From Maricaulis sp036231565 (GTDB lineage Bacteria; Pseudomonadota; Alphaproteobacteria; Caulobacterales; Maricaulaceae), in NCBI GenBank assembly GCA_036231565.1, contig JAZAHA010000055.1, positions 77,534 to 141,533 of the forward strand: a DNA stretch of 64,000 nt, written 5' to 3'. The notes under the pieces are model-generated. The model searched no databases. It was given only the letters and a program-made list of their open reading frames with translations, and was not told the DNA's origin. Numbering within the stretch: position 1 is the stretch's first letter; every line of letters starts with the position of its first letter. Positions 25,063-34,537 of the stretch are shown here, one piece after another. The translations under genes were made by a program, and so were the position numbers.

Positions 25063-26958
25063 TTACCAGCCGCAATTGCGGTCGGCGTTTTCCGCTTCCA
25101 GATAGGTCATGAGCGGCCGGAAGTAGGAGATGATGGCCGAGCCATCCATTTCCCGGGTGCCGGTGAAGGCTTCCAGAGCGTCCGGCCAGGGCTGGGACGC
25201 GCCCATCTCCATCATCGCGTTGAAGCGCGCGCCGACTTCCTCGTTTCCATAGATCGAGCAACGGTGCAGCGGGCCTTCCCAGCCGGCCATTTCACAGGCG
25301 GCTTCGTGGAACTGGAACTGCATGATGAAGCTCAGGAAATACCGCAGGTACGGAACATTGTTCGCGATGTGGTATTTCGAGCCCGGATCGAAGGCGTCGC
25401 CCGGCCGGTCGACCGGCGGCACGATGCCCTGATAGCTCTCGCGCAACGCCCACCACTGCGCGTTGTACTCTTCCGGCGTGATCTCACCACGCAGGACCCG
25501 CCAGCGCCACTGATCCATCATCACCGCGAAGGGCAGGAAGGCGATCTTGTCGAGCGCCGTATCCATCAGCAGCGACAGGTCGGCGCTTTCGTCCGGCATG
25601 TCGGCCTCGTCGAGCAGACCGATCTGCACCAGGTATTCCGGCGTCACGGAGAGCGCGATGAAATCTCCGATGGCCTCGTGGAAGCCGTCATGGGCGCCGG
25701 TCTGGAACAGCACATCCTGTTCGTTATAGGCGCGCTGGTAGAAATTGTGGCCGAGCTCGTGGTGCACGGTGACGAAGTCGTCGCCATTGACGCGGGTGCA
25801 CATCTTGATGCGCAGATCGTCTTCGTAATCCATGTTCCAGGCCGAGGCGTGACAGGCGACCTGGCGGTCGCGCGGCTGGGTGATCAGCGAGCGTTCCCAG
25901 AACGTATCGGGCAATGGTTCCATGCCCAGCGAGGTGAAGAAGCTTTCCGCCGTTTCCACCATCTGGTGCTGGTCATAGCCGGCCTCGACGAGCAGATCGT
26001 CGAGATTGTAGGCTGGACCGCTGTCGCTGACCGCGGCCACATCGCTGAGCGACGCCCAGGACTGGGCCCACATATTGCCCAGGAGATCGGCCCGGATCGG
26101 GCCTTCGGCCGCCTGGATCTCGTCGCCATAGAGTTCGTTCAGATTTGCGCGGACATGACAATGCAGCTGCTGGTAAAGTGGCTCCACCTGCCCCCACAGG
26201 CGCTCGACTTCCGCTTCCATCTCGTCAGCCGGCATGTCGTAGTTCGACAGCCACATCTGGGCAAGGTTGTCGAAGCCCAGGTCGCGGGCGCCCTGGTTGG
26301 CGATCTCGACCATCTCGGCATAATCCGTCGACATCTGTGCGGGGTCATAGGCGCGGCGCCAGCCATCCCAGACATGCGCCAGGAATTCCGGATCGCGGCT
26401 GGTCCGCATGATGTTTTCCAGCTCGTTGTGATCGACCATCTCGCCGTCGATTTCCATCAGGCCGGACGAGTAGGACGAGCCCATCCGGGTCGTGAGCTCG
26501 GACAGGCGGGCTGCTGCCGCGCTGTCGGCGGGCGCGGGCAGGGTAATGCCGGCGCGCAGGAAATTCATTTTCCGCGCCATGGTTTCGGGCAGGTCTAGAT
26601 CGGCATAGCGGGCGGTCTCGCCGGCGGCCGCGACGGACATCTCGGTGGCCTGCGTCGACATGCGCTCGAGCAGCCAGTTGGTGTCGTAGGTGATAAAGTT
26701 GTTCTGGACCCAGGCCGTGCGCGAGGCGAATTCGCCAAACTCGCGCATCACCGCCGCGGTCTCGGCCAGGAAGGCATCGGCATCGGCGATGGTGACATCG
26801 CCTGCATCCGCGCTTCCGGCGCCGGAGGCCGCGCTGCCGGTCTCGCTCTCAGCCTGTTCGCTGGCCTCCGGCACCGAGCCGAAGCCCGGTGCGAAATAAT
26901 AGACGCCGGCGCCGGCCAGAATGGCGCCGATCGCGACGCCGCCCAGTAGTGCTCTCAT
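25063..26958 (-). CDS. M2 family peptidyl-dipeptidase (ACE-like)
   Basis: 631 aa. Zinc metallopeptidase of the angiotensin-converting-enzyme family, which removes dipeptides from peptide C-termini. The zinc site HELGH (400-404) and the third ligand Glu in GFHEAIGD (E428) are present. The N-terminus (MRALLGGVAIGAILAGAGVY) is a signal or membrane anchor, followed by an Ala/Ser/Glu/Asp-rich linker to about residue 60, so the enzyme acts in the periplasm. GGGGAGAG precedes ATG 26958, which I prefer to the in-frame ATG at 27009. Confidence 0.93.
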   Translation of the reverse strand: MRALLGGVAIGAILAGAGVYYFAPGFGSVPEASEQAESETGSAASGAGSADAGDVTIADADAFLAETAAVMREFGEFASRTAWVQNNFITYDTNWLLERMSTQATEMSVAAAGETARYADLDLPETMARKMNFLRAGITLPAPADSAAAARLSELTTRMGSSYSSGLMEIDGEMVDHNELENIMRTSRDPEFLAHVWDGWRRAYDPAQMSTDYAEMVEIANQGARDLGFDNLAQMWLSNYDMPADEMEAEVERLWGQVEPLYQQLHCHVRANLNELYGDEIQAAEGPIRADLLGNMWAQSWASLSDVAAVSDSGPAYNLDDLLVEAGYDQHQMVETAESFFTSLGMEPLPDTFWERSLITQPRDRQVACHASAWNMDYEDDLRIKMCTRVNGDDFVTVHHELGHNFYQRAYNEQDVLFQTGAHDGFHEAIGDFIALSVTPEYLVQIGLLDEADMPDESADLSLLMDTALDKIAFLPFAVMMDQWRWRVLRGEITPEEYNAQWWALRESYQGIVPPVDRPGDAFDPGSKYHIANNVPYLRYFLSFIMQFQFHEAACEMAGWEGPLHRCSIYGNEEVGARFNAMMEMGASQPWPDALEAFTGTREMDGSAIISYFRPLMTYLEAENADRNCGW

Positions 26959-27031
26959 TGGTCTCTCCCCTTCATGCCCGGAACGGGCGATTGGCTTACC
27001 CGCGCCCATCCTCGCCTTATCGGCTTGCGGG

Positions 27032-27487
27032 TCAAGCGCCGCGCGCCGAGGCGGCCTGGCGCATGACGCGCTCCATACCGTCGAGAAAGGCCGACCTGTC
27101 CTTCGGTCCGAAAGGCCGGGCGCCGCTGGTCACGGTTCCCGCTTCGCGAAGGTCGCTCATCAGATTCCGCGTCGCCAGAGAGGCACCGATATTGTCCGCC
27201 GTCCAGAGCTTGCCACGCGGATCGATCCCGATGGCACCCGCCTTGATGCAGCGGTCGGCAAGGGGGATGTCAGCCGTCACGAAGACATCGCCCGGACCGA
27301 TCTGTTCGGCGATCCAGTTGTCGGCGGCGTCGAGGCCTTCATTGACGATCACCAGCCGCGCCCATTGGGAATTCGGCCGGCGCAGACCGCCATCGCAAAC
27401 GAAGAGCATTTCGGTGCGGTGGCGTTCACCGACCCGGATGATCTCGTCCTTCACAGGACAGGCATCGGCATCGACATAGATCGTCAC
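27032..27487 (-). CDS. YaiI/YqxD (DUF188) family protein
   Basis: 151 aa. MTIYVDADACPVKDEIIRV at the start and ADIPLADRCIKAGAIGIDPR are the family signatures; the Asp-rich motif resembles PIN-like nuclease folds, but the function is not established. It begins with GTG at 27487 overlapping the stop of the upstream carboxypeptidase gene (GTGA), so translation is probably coupled. Confidence 0.88.
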   Translation of the reverse strand: MTIYVDADACPVKDEIIRVGERHRTEMLFVCDGGLRRPNSQWARLVIVNEGLDAADNWIAEQIGPGDVFVTADIPLADRCIKAGAIGIDPRGKLWTADNIGASLATRNLMSDLREAGTVTSGARPFGPKDRSAFLDGMERVMRQAASARGA

Positions 27488-28617
27488 CGCAGACGATCCA
27501 CCAGGGCCAGCATCGCATCGAGATTGGCGGCGCCCAGCTTGCGGCAGCGTTCCGGCGACCAGCCATGGTCGCTGTCCGGCAGGTCGGCATTGTCCTTGAA
27601 CGGCATCTCCAGCGTCATCGCCAGGCAGCGAAATTCGTTCGCCAGATAGTTCGTGCAGACGGAAAGATTGGCGGTTCCCGGCGCGTCGACGGCATAACCG
27701 TGCGCGGTCTGGAAGTCCGGGCTCGCCGTCTTCAGTGCCGCTTTGTAGGCGTCGAGCAATTCCTGACCCTTCGCGTCGAAATTCGGCGCGCCTTCACCGC
27801 CGGCGATGAAGTTGTAGGGCAGGGCCTCGTCGCCATGGACGTCGAGCGCCAGGTCGATCCCTGTCTCGCGCATGCGGTTGAGCACGTGGAAGACCTCGGG
27901 CGAGTTCTCGACGCTGGCCTTGTCCCACTCGCGATTGAGATTGACGCCCTTGGCATTGGTCCGCAGGTGCCCGCGTTTGCTGCCATCCGGGTTCATATTC
28001 GGAATGATGTGGAAAACGGCCCGGTCGCGCAGGACACGGGCAACCGGGTCCTCATCGTCGAGCAGGCGCCCAAGAAACCCTTCCATCCACCATTCCGCCA
28101 TGGTCTCGCCGGGGTGCTGGCGCGCCGTAACCCAGATCGTGCGCTTGCCGCTGCCCGGCGTGCCGACGCGCAGGAGGTCCATCGTCTGACCGTCGAGAGT
28201 CTCGCCGAGGACTTCGAGATCGACATCGACATGGGTTTGCGCCCAGGCAATGAGGTTCTGGTGGCGCTCCATCGAATAGGGCGCGAAATAGGCATACCAG
28301 ACCGTGTCGCATTCCGGCGTGTGATGCAGCGTCAGGACACCGTCGGCATACTCTGTGTCGATGCGGAACCAGGTCTCCCGGTCATAGGAGGCACAGGCGC
28401 GATAGTCCGGCCATCCTTCCAGATAGGCGGCCCCGCCGGCATTCTCGATCGCCATGGAAAGCGCCGAGCCGCGCGCGCCGGTCACCCGGAAGTGGAACCA
28501 TTGATAGAAATCCGACCCGTTATCCTTGCGGATCTCCAGGCGGACGCGTTGCGGATCTGCGGCATCGAGAACCTCGATATTGCCGCTGTCGAAAGCGTCG
28601 GTGATGTGAAGGCTCAT
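27484..28617 (-). CDS. M14 family cytosolic-type carboxypeptidase
   Basis: 377 aa. An N-terminal beta domain (about 1-110) is followed by a zinc carboxypeptidase domain with ARQHPGETMAEWWMEG (zinc ligands His and Glu) and the later LDVHGDEALPYNFIAGGEG. This is the arrangement of bacterial relatives of cytosolic carboxypeptidases (AGBL/CCP type), which trim C-terminal residues. There is no signal peptide. I start at MSLHITDAF (28617), with GGAG upstream. It forms a two-gene unit with the YaiI gene. Confidence 0.88.
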   Translation of the reverse strand: MSLHITDAFDSGNIEVLDAADPQRVRLEIRKDNGSDFYQWFHFRVTGARGSALSMAIENAGGAAYLEGWPDYRACASYDRETWFRIDTEYADGVLTLHHTPECDTVWYAYFAPYSMERHQNLIAWAQTHVDVDLEVLGETLDGQTMDLLRVGTPGSGKRTIWVTARQHPGETMAEWWMEGFLGRLLDDEDPVARVLRDRAVFHIIPNMNPDGSKRGHLRTNAKGVNLNREWDKASVENSPEVFHVLNRMRETGIDLALDVHGDEALPYNFIAGGEGAPNFDAKGQELLDAYKAALKTASPDFQTAHGYAVDAPGTANLSVCTNYLANEFRCLAMTLEMPFKDNADLPDSDHGWSPERCRKLGAANLDAMLALVDRLR

Positions 28618-28736
28618 GGGGTGGTCTCCGGCAGCTCGCGAAAGGGTGACTGGCTTGTGAGGGGGATAGCCCATAATGCCCGTCCGAGATACGGGGCGGC
28701 GGCATGTGCCGGTTCGCGAGGAGCCTGGAGGTCTGA

Positions 28737-29219
28737 ATGAAAACCTGGATCTGGCGGATTATCATGATCGGACTGCCGCTTTTTGTCTGCGCGATCTTTC
28801 TCGACTCGCTGCGCTACAAGTTCACTGACGCCACCGAGACACAGGTGATCTTCGGCCTGCTTGATGACTGGGCGGCGAGCTGGGGCGCGGCGGGCCTGTT
28901 CGGCCATACCGGGCTGTTCAGCCAATATGTCATCGGTTCGGCAGAGCTTGTGGCATCGGCGCTCCTGCTTTCGGGCTTCCTGCCGGGCCTGAAACGTCTT
29001 CAGGCGCTGGGCAGTCTTCTCGGGCTCGCCATCATGACCGGCGCGGTGAGCTTCCACCTGTTCACGCCGCTGGGCATTGATCCGAACAATGATGGCGGCG
29101 GCCTGTTCGTGGCCGCCTGCCTCGTCTGGCTGTCCTGCCTGGCGCTGCTGGTGATCAATCGTCATGGAGCAGCCGGGCTGGGCCGCGATCTGTTGCGCGC
29201 GCTGCGCACCAGCCGGTAG
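28737..29219 (+). CDS. DoxX-like small membrane protein
   Basis: 160 aa with four hydrophobic segments (about 7-27, 58-80, 88-108, 120-140). The spacing and the charged loop before TM2 (RYKFTDATETQVIFGLLDDW) resemble DoxX/DUF417-type membrane proteins; function unknown. GGAGG seven bases before the ATG. Its 3' end overlaps the msrQ 3' end on the other strand by 58 bp. Confidence 0.6.
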   Translation: MKTWIWRIIMIGLPLFVCAIFLDSLRYKFTDATETQVIFGLLDDWAASWGAAGLFGHTGLFSQYVIGSAELVASALLLSGFLPGLKRLQALGSLLGLAIMTGAVSFHLFTPLGIDPNNDGGGLFVAACLVWLSCLALLVINRHGAAGLGRDLLRALRTSR

Positions 29220-29836
29220 CCCAGCAGCAGGGCCAGAATGCCGCCATGGATCCAGGGCATCGGCTGATTGCCCTTTTCCATGAAGCCGTGGTGCAGCACG
29301 GCCAGGATCGCGATGGGATAGATCGCCCAGTGCAGCTGCTGCCAGCGCCGGGCGCCCAGCCATCGCACCATGGCGTTGAACGAGGTCATGGCCAGCGGGA
29401 TCAGGCCGACAAAGGCCGCCATGCCCAGCGTGATGTAGATCCGCTTTGCGACATCCTCCCAGAGACCCGCAAGCATGCCGGCAATGCTCATATTCGCCGC
29501 GATCAGGAGATCGAGCCCCAGATAAGCAGCAACGTGCAGCAGGGCATACCAGAATGCCGCCAGCCCGATCCGCCGGCGTACCTTCATGATCGGCAGCCAG
29601 CGCGTGATATCCCTGAATGGCGTCACCGCCAGCGAGATCAGCAGGATCCGCAGCGCCGTGTCGCCCAGGAAGCGGTGGGTTGTTTCGATCGGATTGAAGC
29701 CCAGCGCATGCGGCTGACCGTTGAGCAGCATCGCCCATTGCCAGGCCAGCCAGAGCCCGGGCAGGGCCAACAGCCAGAAGGTGAGGGGTTTCAGCCAGTG
29801 ACGGCCGAAACTGCGCAGGAGCGCACTCTTGGCCAT
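29162..29836 (-). CDS. msrQ: Methionine sulfoxide reductase haem subunit MsrQ
   Basis: 224 aa with about six transmembrane helices. Ferric-reductase-like b-haem protein that passes electrons from the quinone pool or flavin to periplasmic MsrP. Signatures are PGLWLAWQWAML, ETTHRFLGDTALRILLISLAVTP (split for length), AFWYALLHVAAYLGLD and LHWAIYPIAILAVLHHGFME with His ligands. It follows msrP by 3 bp, making an msrPQ operon. Confidence 0.93.
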   Translation of the reverse strand: MAKSALLRSFGRHWLKPLTFWLLALPGLWLAWQWAMLLNGQPHALGFNPIETTHRFLGDTALRILLISLAVTPFRDITRWLPIMKVRRRIGLAAFWYALLHVAAYLGLDLLIAANMSIAGMLAGLWEDVAKRIYITLGMAAFVGLIPLAMTSFNAMVRWLGARRWQQLHWAIYPIAILAVLHHGFMEKGNQPMPWIHGGILALLLGYRLVRSARNRSRPSPAAP

Positions 29837-29839
29837 GGC

Positions 29840-30853
29840 TCAATGGTTCTCGATCAGGTCCATGCCGGCATAAAGATGCGCGACCTGTTCGGAATAGCCG
29901 TTGAACATCTCCGTCTCGCGGCGATTGAACAGATTGCCGCCGATGACGCGCTCGGTCTGCTGGCTCCAGCGCGGATGGGCGCGATTCGGGTTGACGTTGG
30001 AATAGAAGCCGTACTCGTTCGGCGCGGCCTTGTTCCAGGCGGTTTCGGGCTGCTGGGAGACAAAGCTGATCCGGGTGATCGACTTGATCGACTTGTAGCC
30101 ATACTTCCACGGTACGACGAGCCGGACCGGGGCGCCATTCTGGTTGGGCAACACATCGCCGTAGAGACCGACGGCGAGAAAGGCGAGCTCGTTCATCGCC
30201 TCATCCATGCGCAGACCTTCGACATAGGGCCAGTCCAGCACCGGGAAACGCGTGCCGCGCATCTCGCGCCGGTCGAGATAGGTTTCGAAAGCGACATAGC
30301 GCGCGTCCGCGGTTGGTTCGAACTGCTGCAGCACGCTGGCCAGGGGTACACCGATCCAGGGGATCACCATCGACCAGGCCTCGACACAGCGCAGCCGGTA
30401 GATGCGCTCCTCCAGAGCAGAAAAATCGACCACGTCCTCGAGCGCGAAGCGTCCTGTCCGTCCGGCATGACCATCGACCTCGATCGACCAGGGATCGACC
30501 GACATCTCATGCGCGTGCCGGGCAGGGTCAGACTTGTCGACACCGAATTCGTAAAAATTGTTGTAGCCGGTGACGGCATCGATGGGGGTGAGCGGGTCGG
30601 GGACGCTGTAGCCGGTTTCGGCATACTGCAGGCTGCCTGGGGCCGGCGCCGGTTGACGGGCCGCGGCAGTACCAGAAGCCGCAGTCTCAGCGCTCGTGGA
30701 GGCCTCGGTCTCGGCCCCGCCGCAACCGACAAGGCCGGCCACCGCAACGGCACCACCGGCCGCCATGATCTGCCGCCGGTTGATGTAGAGTGCGCGCGGT
30801 GTCACGTCCGCTTCGCGCCCCTGCCAAGGCTTGGGTTTGCGATAGAAAAACAT
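29840..30853 (-). CDS. msrP: Methionine sulfoxide reductase catalytic subunit MsrP
   Basis: 337 aa molybdopterin enzyme that repairs oxidised methionine in periplasmic proteins. A Tat-type signal (NRRQIMAAGGAVAVAGLVGC, residues 25-44) precedes a sulfite-oxidase fold; the Mo-coordinating Cys is C156 in LRCVEAWSMVIPW. Unusually, the signal ends in LVGC (41-44), a good lipobox, followed by an Ala/Ser/Thr/Pro-rich tether (45-72), so the enzyme may be a membrane-anchored Tat lipoprotein. It is divergent from the GNAT-nitrilase gene. Confidence 0.94.
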   Translation of the reverse strand: MFFYRKPKPWQGREADVTPRALYINRRQIMAAGGAVAVAGLVGCGGAETEASTSAETAASGTAAARQPAPAPGSLQYAETGYSVPDPLTPIDAVTGYNNFYEFGVDKSDPARHAHEMSVDPWSIEVDGHAGRTGRFALEDVVDFSALEERIYRLRCVEAWSMVIPWIGVPLASVLQQFEPTADARYVAFETYLDRREMRGTRFPVLDWPYVEGLRMDEAMNELAFLAVGLYGDVLPNQNGAPVRLVVPWKYGYKSIKSITRISFVSQQPETAWNKAAPNEYGFYSNVNPNRAHPRWSQQTERVIGGNLFNRRETEMFNGYSEQVAHLYAGMDLIENH

Positions 30854-31031
30854 GGCTTCGGTCCACAGCTAGCGTTGTCGATTTCGATAATAGGGCACAA
30901 ACGCGCCACGTCTTCCCGGTCCACGCGATCGTGATGAGGATGTCAGGCCGTCATGCAGCCTGAATGCGGCGCGGCTTGACGGCGGGACCGGCTTGAGACC
31001 ACTTGATGCAGACAGCAGATCGATCGGTCCC

Positions 31032-32576
31032 ATGCCTCGCCAGACTTCCCGCTCCGCCCTCAACGTCCGTAATGCAACCTTGCAGGACATCCCCGGCATT
31101 GTCGCCCTGAGTGCCAAGGTCTATCCAACGATGGACCCGTATCCGGAAGGCATGATCCAGGGTCAGCTGATCAACTGCCCGGAAGGCCAGTTCGTTGTTG
31201 AATATGACGGCGTGATCGTGGGGTACGCCGCCAGTTTCGTTATTGATGAGGCCGCAGCGCTGGAGCCGCATACCTGGGACGAGATCACCGGCAATGGCTA
31301 TGCGTCTCGTCACAATCCCCAGGGCGACTGGCTGTACGGGATGGAGATCATTGTCGATCCCGACCGGCGGCGGCTGCGGATCGGCCAGCGGCTGTACGAC
31401 GCCCGGCGCGAGCTCGCCGAACGTCTTGAACTCAAGGGAATCGTGTTCGGTGGCCGCATGCCGCAGTGGAAGCGGCGGCGCAAACAGTATTCTACCCCGA
31501 AGGCTTATCTCGCCGCAGTCATGGCACAGGAGATTTCCGACCCGGTGATCCGCTTCCAGACCCGCATGGGTTTCGAACCGATCGGCGTGCTCAAGGGCTA
31601 TCTGCCGTATGACGAAGAATCGGGCGGCTATGCAACCCACATGGTCTGGCGCAATCCCTATGCGATCGAGCAGACCAAGAGCGACAGCGCACCGCCAGGC
31701 TCGAAGGATGTGGTACGCGTTGCCACTGTCCAGTTCCAGCAGCGCCGCGTGTCGAGTTTCGAGGAATTCATCGGCAATATCGAGTACTTCGTCTCGGTGA
31801 CCTCGGATTACCGATCGGATTTCGTCGTCTTCCCCGAACTGTTCACCCTGCAGCTCCTCGCGCTGGAGGAGACGCGTCTGACGCATGCCCAGTCGATCGA
31901 GCGGCTCACCGAATATACGCCGCGCTTCGTGGATGAGATGCGGCAGCTGGCCATCAGCTACAACATCAACATTATCGGGGGCTCACACCCGACCCGTACA
32001 GATGACGGGGATATCCAGAACGTCGCCTATGTCTTCCTGCGCGACGGGTCCGTGCATGCCCAGGAGAAGATCCATCCGACGCCGTCCGAGCGTCACTGGT
32101 GGAATATCAAGGGCGGCGACCAGATTGGCACGATCCAGACCGATTGCGGTCCGGTGGGTATCCTGATCTGCTACGACAGCGAATTTCCCGAGCTTGCCCG
32201 CAAGCTGGCGGATGAGGGCGCGAAAATCTTCTTTGTTCCGTTCTGCACCGACAACCGGCAAGGCTATATGCGGGTGCGCTACTGCTCCCAGGCCCGGGCC
32301 ATTGAAAACCAGTGCTACGTCGTGATGTCCGGCAATGTGGGGAATCTGCCAGGCGTGGAAAACATGGACATCCAGTACGCCAAGTCCTGCATTCTCACGC
32401 CGTGCGACTTCAACTTTGCCCGGGACGGGATCGCCGAGGAATGCTCGGAGAATGTCGAGACGGTCTCGATCGCTGATCTGGACCTGACCGATCTGGACTG
32501 GGCACGCCAGGAAGGCACCGTCCGTAACCTGCGTGACCGGCGCTTCGACCTCTACGCCATTCGATGGAAGCGGTAG
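31032..32576 (+). CDS. GNAT acetyltransferase-nitrilase fusion
   Basis: 514 aa. Residues about 8-200 are a GNAT acetyltransferase domain (MEIIVDPDRRRLRIGQRLYD is the acetyl-CoA loop). Residues about 225-500 are a carbon-nitrogen hydrolase with the Glu-Lys-Cys triad in FPELFTLQ, QEKIHPTPSE and GILICYDSEFPE. This fusion is a known family of unknown substrate. It is the first of three coupled genes with GNAT and RimK-family proteins, suggesting acylation, amide hydrolysis and amino-acid ligation on one small molecule or peptide. ATG 31032 is preferred to a TTG start at 30993. Confidence 0.9.
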   Translation: MPRQTSRSALNVRNATLQDIPGIVALSAKVYPTMDPYPEGMIQGQLINCPEGQFVVEYDGVIVGYAASFVIDEAAALEPHTWDEITGNGYASRHNPQGDWLYGMEIIVDPDRRRLRIGQRLYDARRELAERLELKGIVFGGRMPQWKRRRKQYSTPKAYLAAVMAQEISDPVIRFQTRMGFEPIGVLKGYLPYDEESGGYATHMVWRNPYAIEQTKSDSAPPGSKDVVRVATVQFQQRRVSSFEEFIGNIEYFVSVTSDYRSDFVVFPELFTLQLLALEETRLTHAQSIERLTEYTPRFVDEMRQLAISYNINIIGGSHPTRTDDGDIQNVAYVFLRDGSVHAQEKIHPTPSERHWWNIKGGDQIGTIQTDCGPVGILICYDSEFPELARKLADEGAKIFFVPFCTDNRQGYMRVRYCSQARAIENQCYVVMSGNVGNLPGVENMDIQYAKSCILTPCDFNFARDGIAEECSENVETVSIADLDLTDLDWARQEGTVRNLRDRRFDLYAIRWKR

Positions 32577-33046
32577 CGGTCCGTGAGGCTGGCCGGGACG
32601 ACCTCCCGGCAATCGACGCGATCGAATCCGCCAGCTTCGATCGTGACCGTTTCCCACGGCGCAATCTTGCCCGCATGCTGGCGGGTGGCCGGACCCGGTT
32701 TTTCCTTGCAGACGAGAACGCGGGATACTTGGCGCTGAGCCTGCGGCGCGGCGCTCGCACCGCGCGAATCTATTCCCTGGCAGTACATCCGGACGCGCGC
32801 GGTCGAGGAATTGCGGGAGCCCTGATTGCGGCCGCGCGCGCCAGGGCGCGATCTGAAGGGCTGGGCGCACTGCGGCTGGAGGTCAGGGAAAGTAATCTGG
32901 CTGCACGCCGGCTCTATGAGCGCGAAGGATTTTGCTTGCGCGAGCGGCGTCCGGCCTATTACGAGGACGGCGAAGCGGCCCTGCAACTCGAAGCGCTCCT
33001 TGAACCTCAGGAGCCGGCACGGACCCGGGAGACACCGATCTCGTGA
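32564..33046 (+). CDS. GNAT family N-acetyltransferase (RimI-like)
   Basis: 160 aa. A complete GNAT domain with the acetyl-CoA-binding loop LAVHPDARGRGIAGALI (about 68-84) and RLYEREGF near residue 118. It resembles RimI-type acetyltransferases. Its start overlaps the end of the GNAT-nitrilase fusion by 13 bp and its stop overlaps the RimK-family start (GTGA), so the three proteins are very likely made together. Confidence 0.85.
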   Translation: MEAVAVREAGRDDLPAIDAIESASFDRDRFPRRNLARMLAGGRTRFFLADENAGYLALSLRRGARTARIYSLAVHPDARGRGIAGALIAAARARARSEGLGALRLEVRESNLAARRLYEREGFCLRERRPAYYEDGEAALQLEALLEPQEPARTRETPIS

Positions 33047-34533
33047 GCGACTGGCTCATTCTCGTCGAACACGCCACCGACGTGGCGCAGCACGAAACGC
33101 CGCACAAGGTTCTGCGTGTGCGGGATTATCTGGCGAACCCGCGGCTCTTCATGTCGCGCCGTCCCAATATCATCAATCTCGCCCGGTCCTATGCCTACCA
33201 GTCCAACGGCTACTACGCGTCGCTGCTGGCCGAGGCGCGCGGCCACCGGATCGTGCCGACGGCCCAGTCCATGGTCGAGCTGTCGCGCAAGACACTCTAT
33301 GCCCAGGCACTGCCGGAACTCGATGCCGCCTTGTCGCGGGAGACCGAAGGGCGCGACATGCCAACTGGTCCGCTCCTGGTGGCGTTCGGACGTGTGCGTG
33401 AACCGGGACTGAAACGGTTCGGCCGCCTGCTGTTCGACTGGTTCCGGGTTCCTGTGCTCGAAGTGAGTCTCAATCCGGGCGGCCGGATCGAACGGATTCG
33501 TCCGCTTCCACCCAATACGCTGAAAGGTGAGGCGCGGGCCTTTTTCCTCGAAAGCCTGGACGCCCATACGGGACGGGCCTGGACGGCCCAGAAGGATCGC
33601 GTGCCGGCGCGTTGGTCGCTGGCCGTACTGGCCGATCCCAAAGAGGACCTGCCGCCCTCGAGCCCGGCCTCGCTGAAACGCCTCGCAACGGTCGCCGCAA
33701 AAATGGGTGTCGAAGTCGCGCCTATCGGTCCCAACGACCTGTCCAGCCTGGCGGAATACGACGCGCTGTTCATCCGGGCGACGACGGCGATCGACAATTA
33801 CACCTACCGCTTTGCACGGCGAGCGGAACAGGAAGGCATGCCGGTCATCGATGACACGGCCTCGATGATCCGTTGCACCAACAAGGTTTTCCTGAAAGAG
33901 CTGATGGAGCTGGGCGGTGTGCCATGTCCACGCACCGAAGTGCTGGACGAAAACCAGTCCCTGGACGGGCTGATCGAGCGGCTGGGCAGCCCGGTCGTGC
34001 TCAAGGCCCCGGACGGGTCCTTCAGCCGTTCGGTCCACAAGGTATCGAGCGAAGCCGAACTGAAAGAGCGCGCAAAGGCACTGTTCAAGGACACCGCCCT
34101 GATCATCGCACAGGAATACATGCCCACCGCCTATGACTGGCGTGTCGGCGTGCTGGACGGAAAGCCGCTTTATGCGTGCAAGTACAAGATGGCGCGCGGC
34201 CACTGGCAGATCATCAAGCATGGCGAGGGCGGCAAGGTGACCGAAGGCGGTTCGGAAACCGTCGCCGTCGAGAATGCTCCGGCCGAGGTCATCGATGTCG
34301 CGGTGAAGGCAGCCCGCATGATCGGGCAGGGGCTTTATGGCATCGACCTCAAGCAGAATGACCGCGGCGTCTTTGTCATCGAGGTCAATGACAATCCCAA
34401 TCTCGACGCGGAGGTGGAAGGCCTGGTGCTCAAGGATGCCCTCTGGCAATCCATCATCAGCTGGTTCGCCGACCGGCTGGAGCGCCGTATCGGCGGTGCA
34501 CCGGGGCAGGCCGCGCGGGACGCGGGAGCCTGA
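33043..34533 (+). CDS. RimK family ATP-grasp ligase
   Basis: 496 aa, much longer than ribosomal S6 modification protein RimK (about 300 aa). A RimK-type N-terminal extension of about 200 residues precedes a pre-ATP-grasp region (PIGPNDLSSLAEYDALFIRA) and an ATP-grasp domain (about 290-480) with GSPVVLKAPDGSFSRSVHKV, YGIDLKQNDRGVFVIEVNDN and NPNLD, holding the magnesium-binding residues. Such enzymes ligate an amino acid to a carboxylate using ATP. Starts with GTG overlapping the upstream stop. The substrate is unknown. Confidence 0.85.
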   Translation: MSDWLILVEHATDVAQHETPHKVLRVRDYLANPRLFMSRRPNIINLARSYAYQSNGYYASLLAEARGHRIVPTAQSMVELSRKTLYAQALPELDAALSRETEGRDMPTGPLLVAFGRVREPGLKRFGRLLFDWFRVPVLEVSLNPGGRIERIRPLPPNTLKGEARAFFLESLDAHTGRAWTAQKDRVPARWSLAVLADPKEDLPPSSPASLKRLATVAAKMGVEVAPIGPNDLSSLAEYDALFIRATTAIDNYTYRFARRAEQEGMPVIDDTASMIRCTNKVFLKELMELGGVPCPRTEVLDENQSLDGLIERLGSPVVLKAPDGSFSRSVHKVSSEAELKERAKALFKDTALIIAQEYMPTAYDWRVGVLDGKPLYACKYKMARGHWQIIKHGEGGKVTEGGSETVAVENAPAEVIDVAVKAARMIGQGLYGIDLKQNDRGVFVIEVNDNPNLDAEVEGLVLKDALWQSIISWFADRLERRIGGAPGQAARDAGA

Positions 34534-34537
34534 AGCT

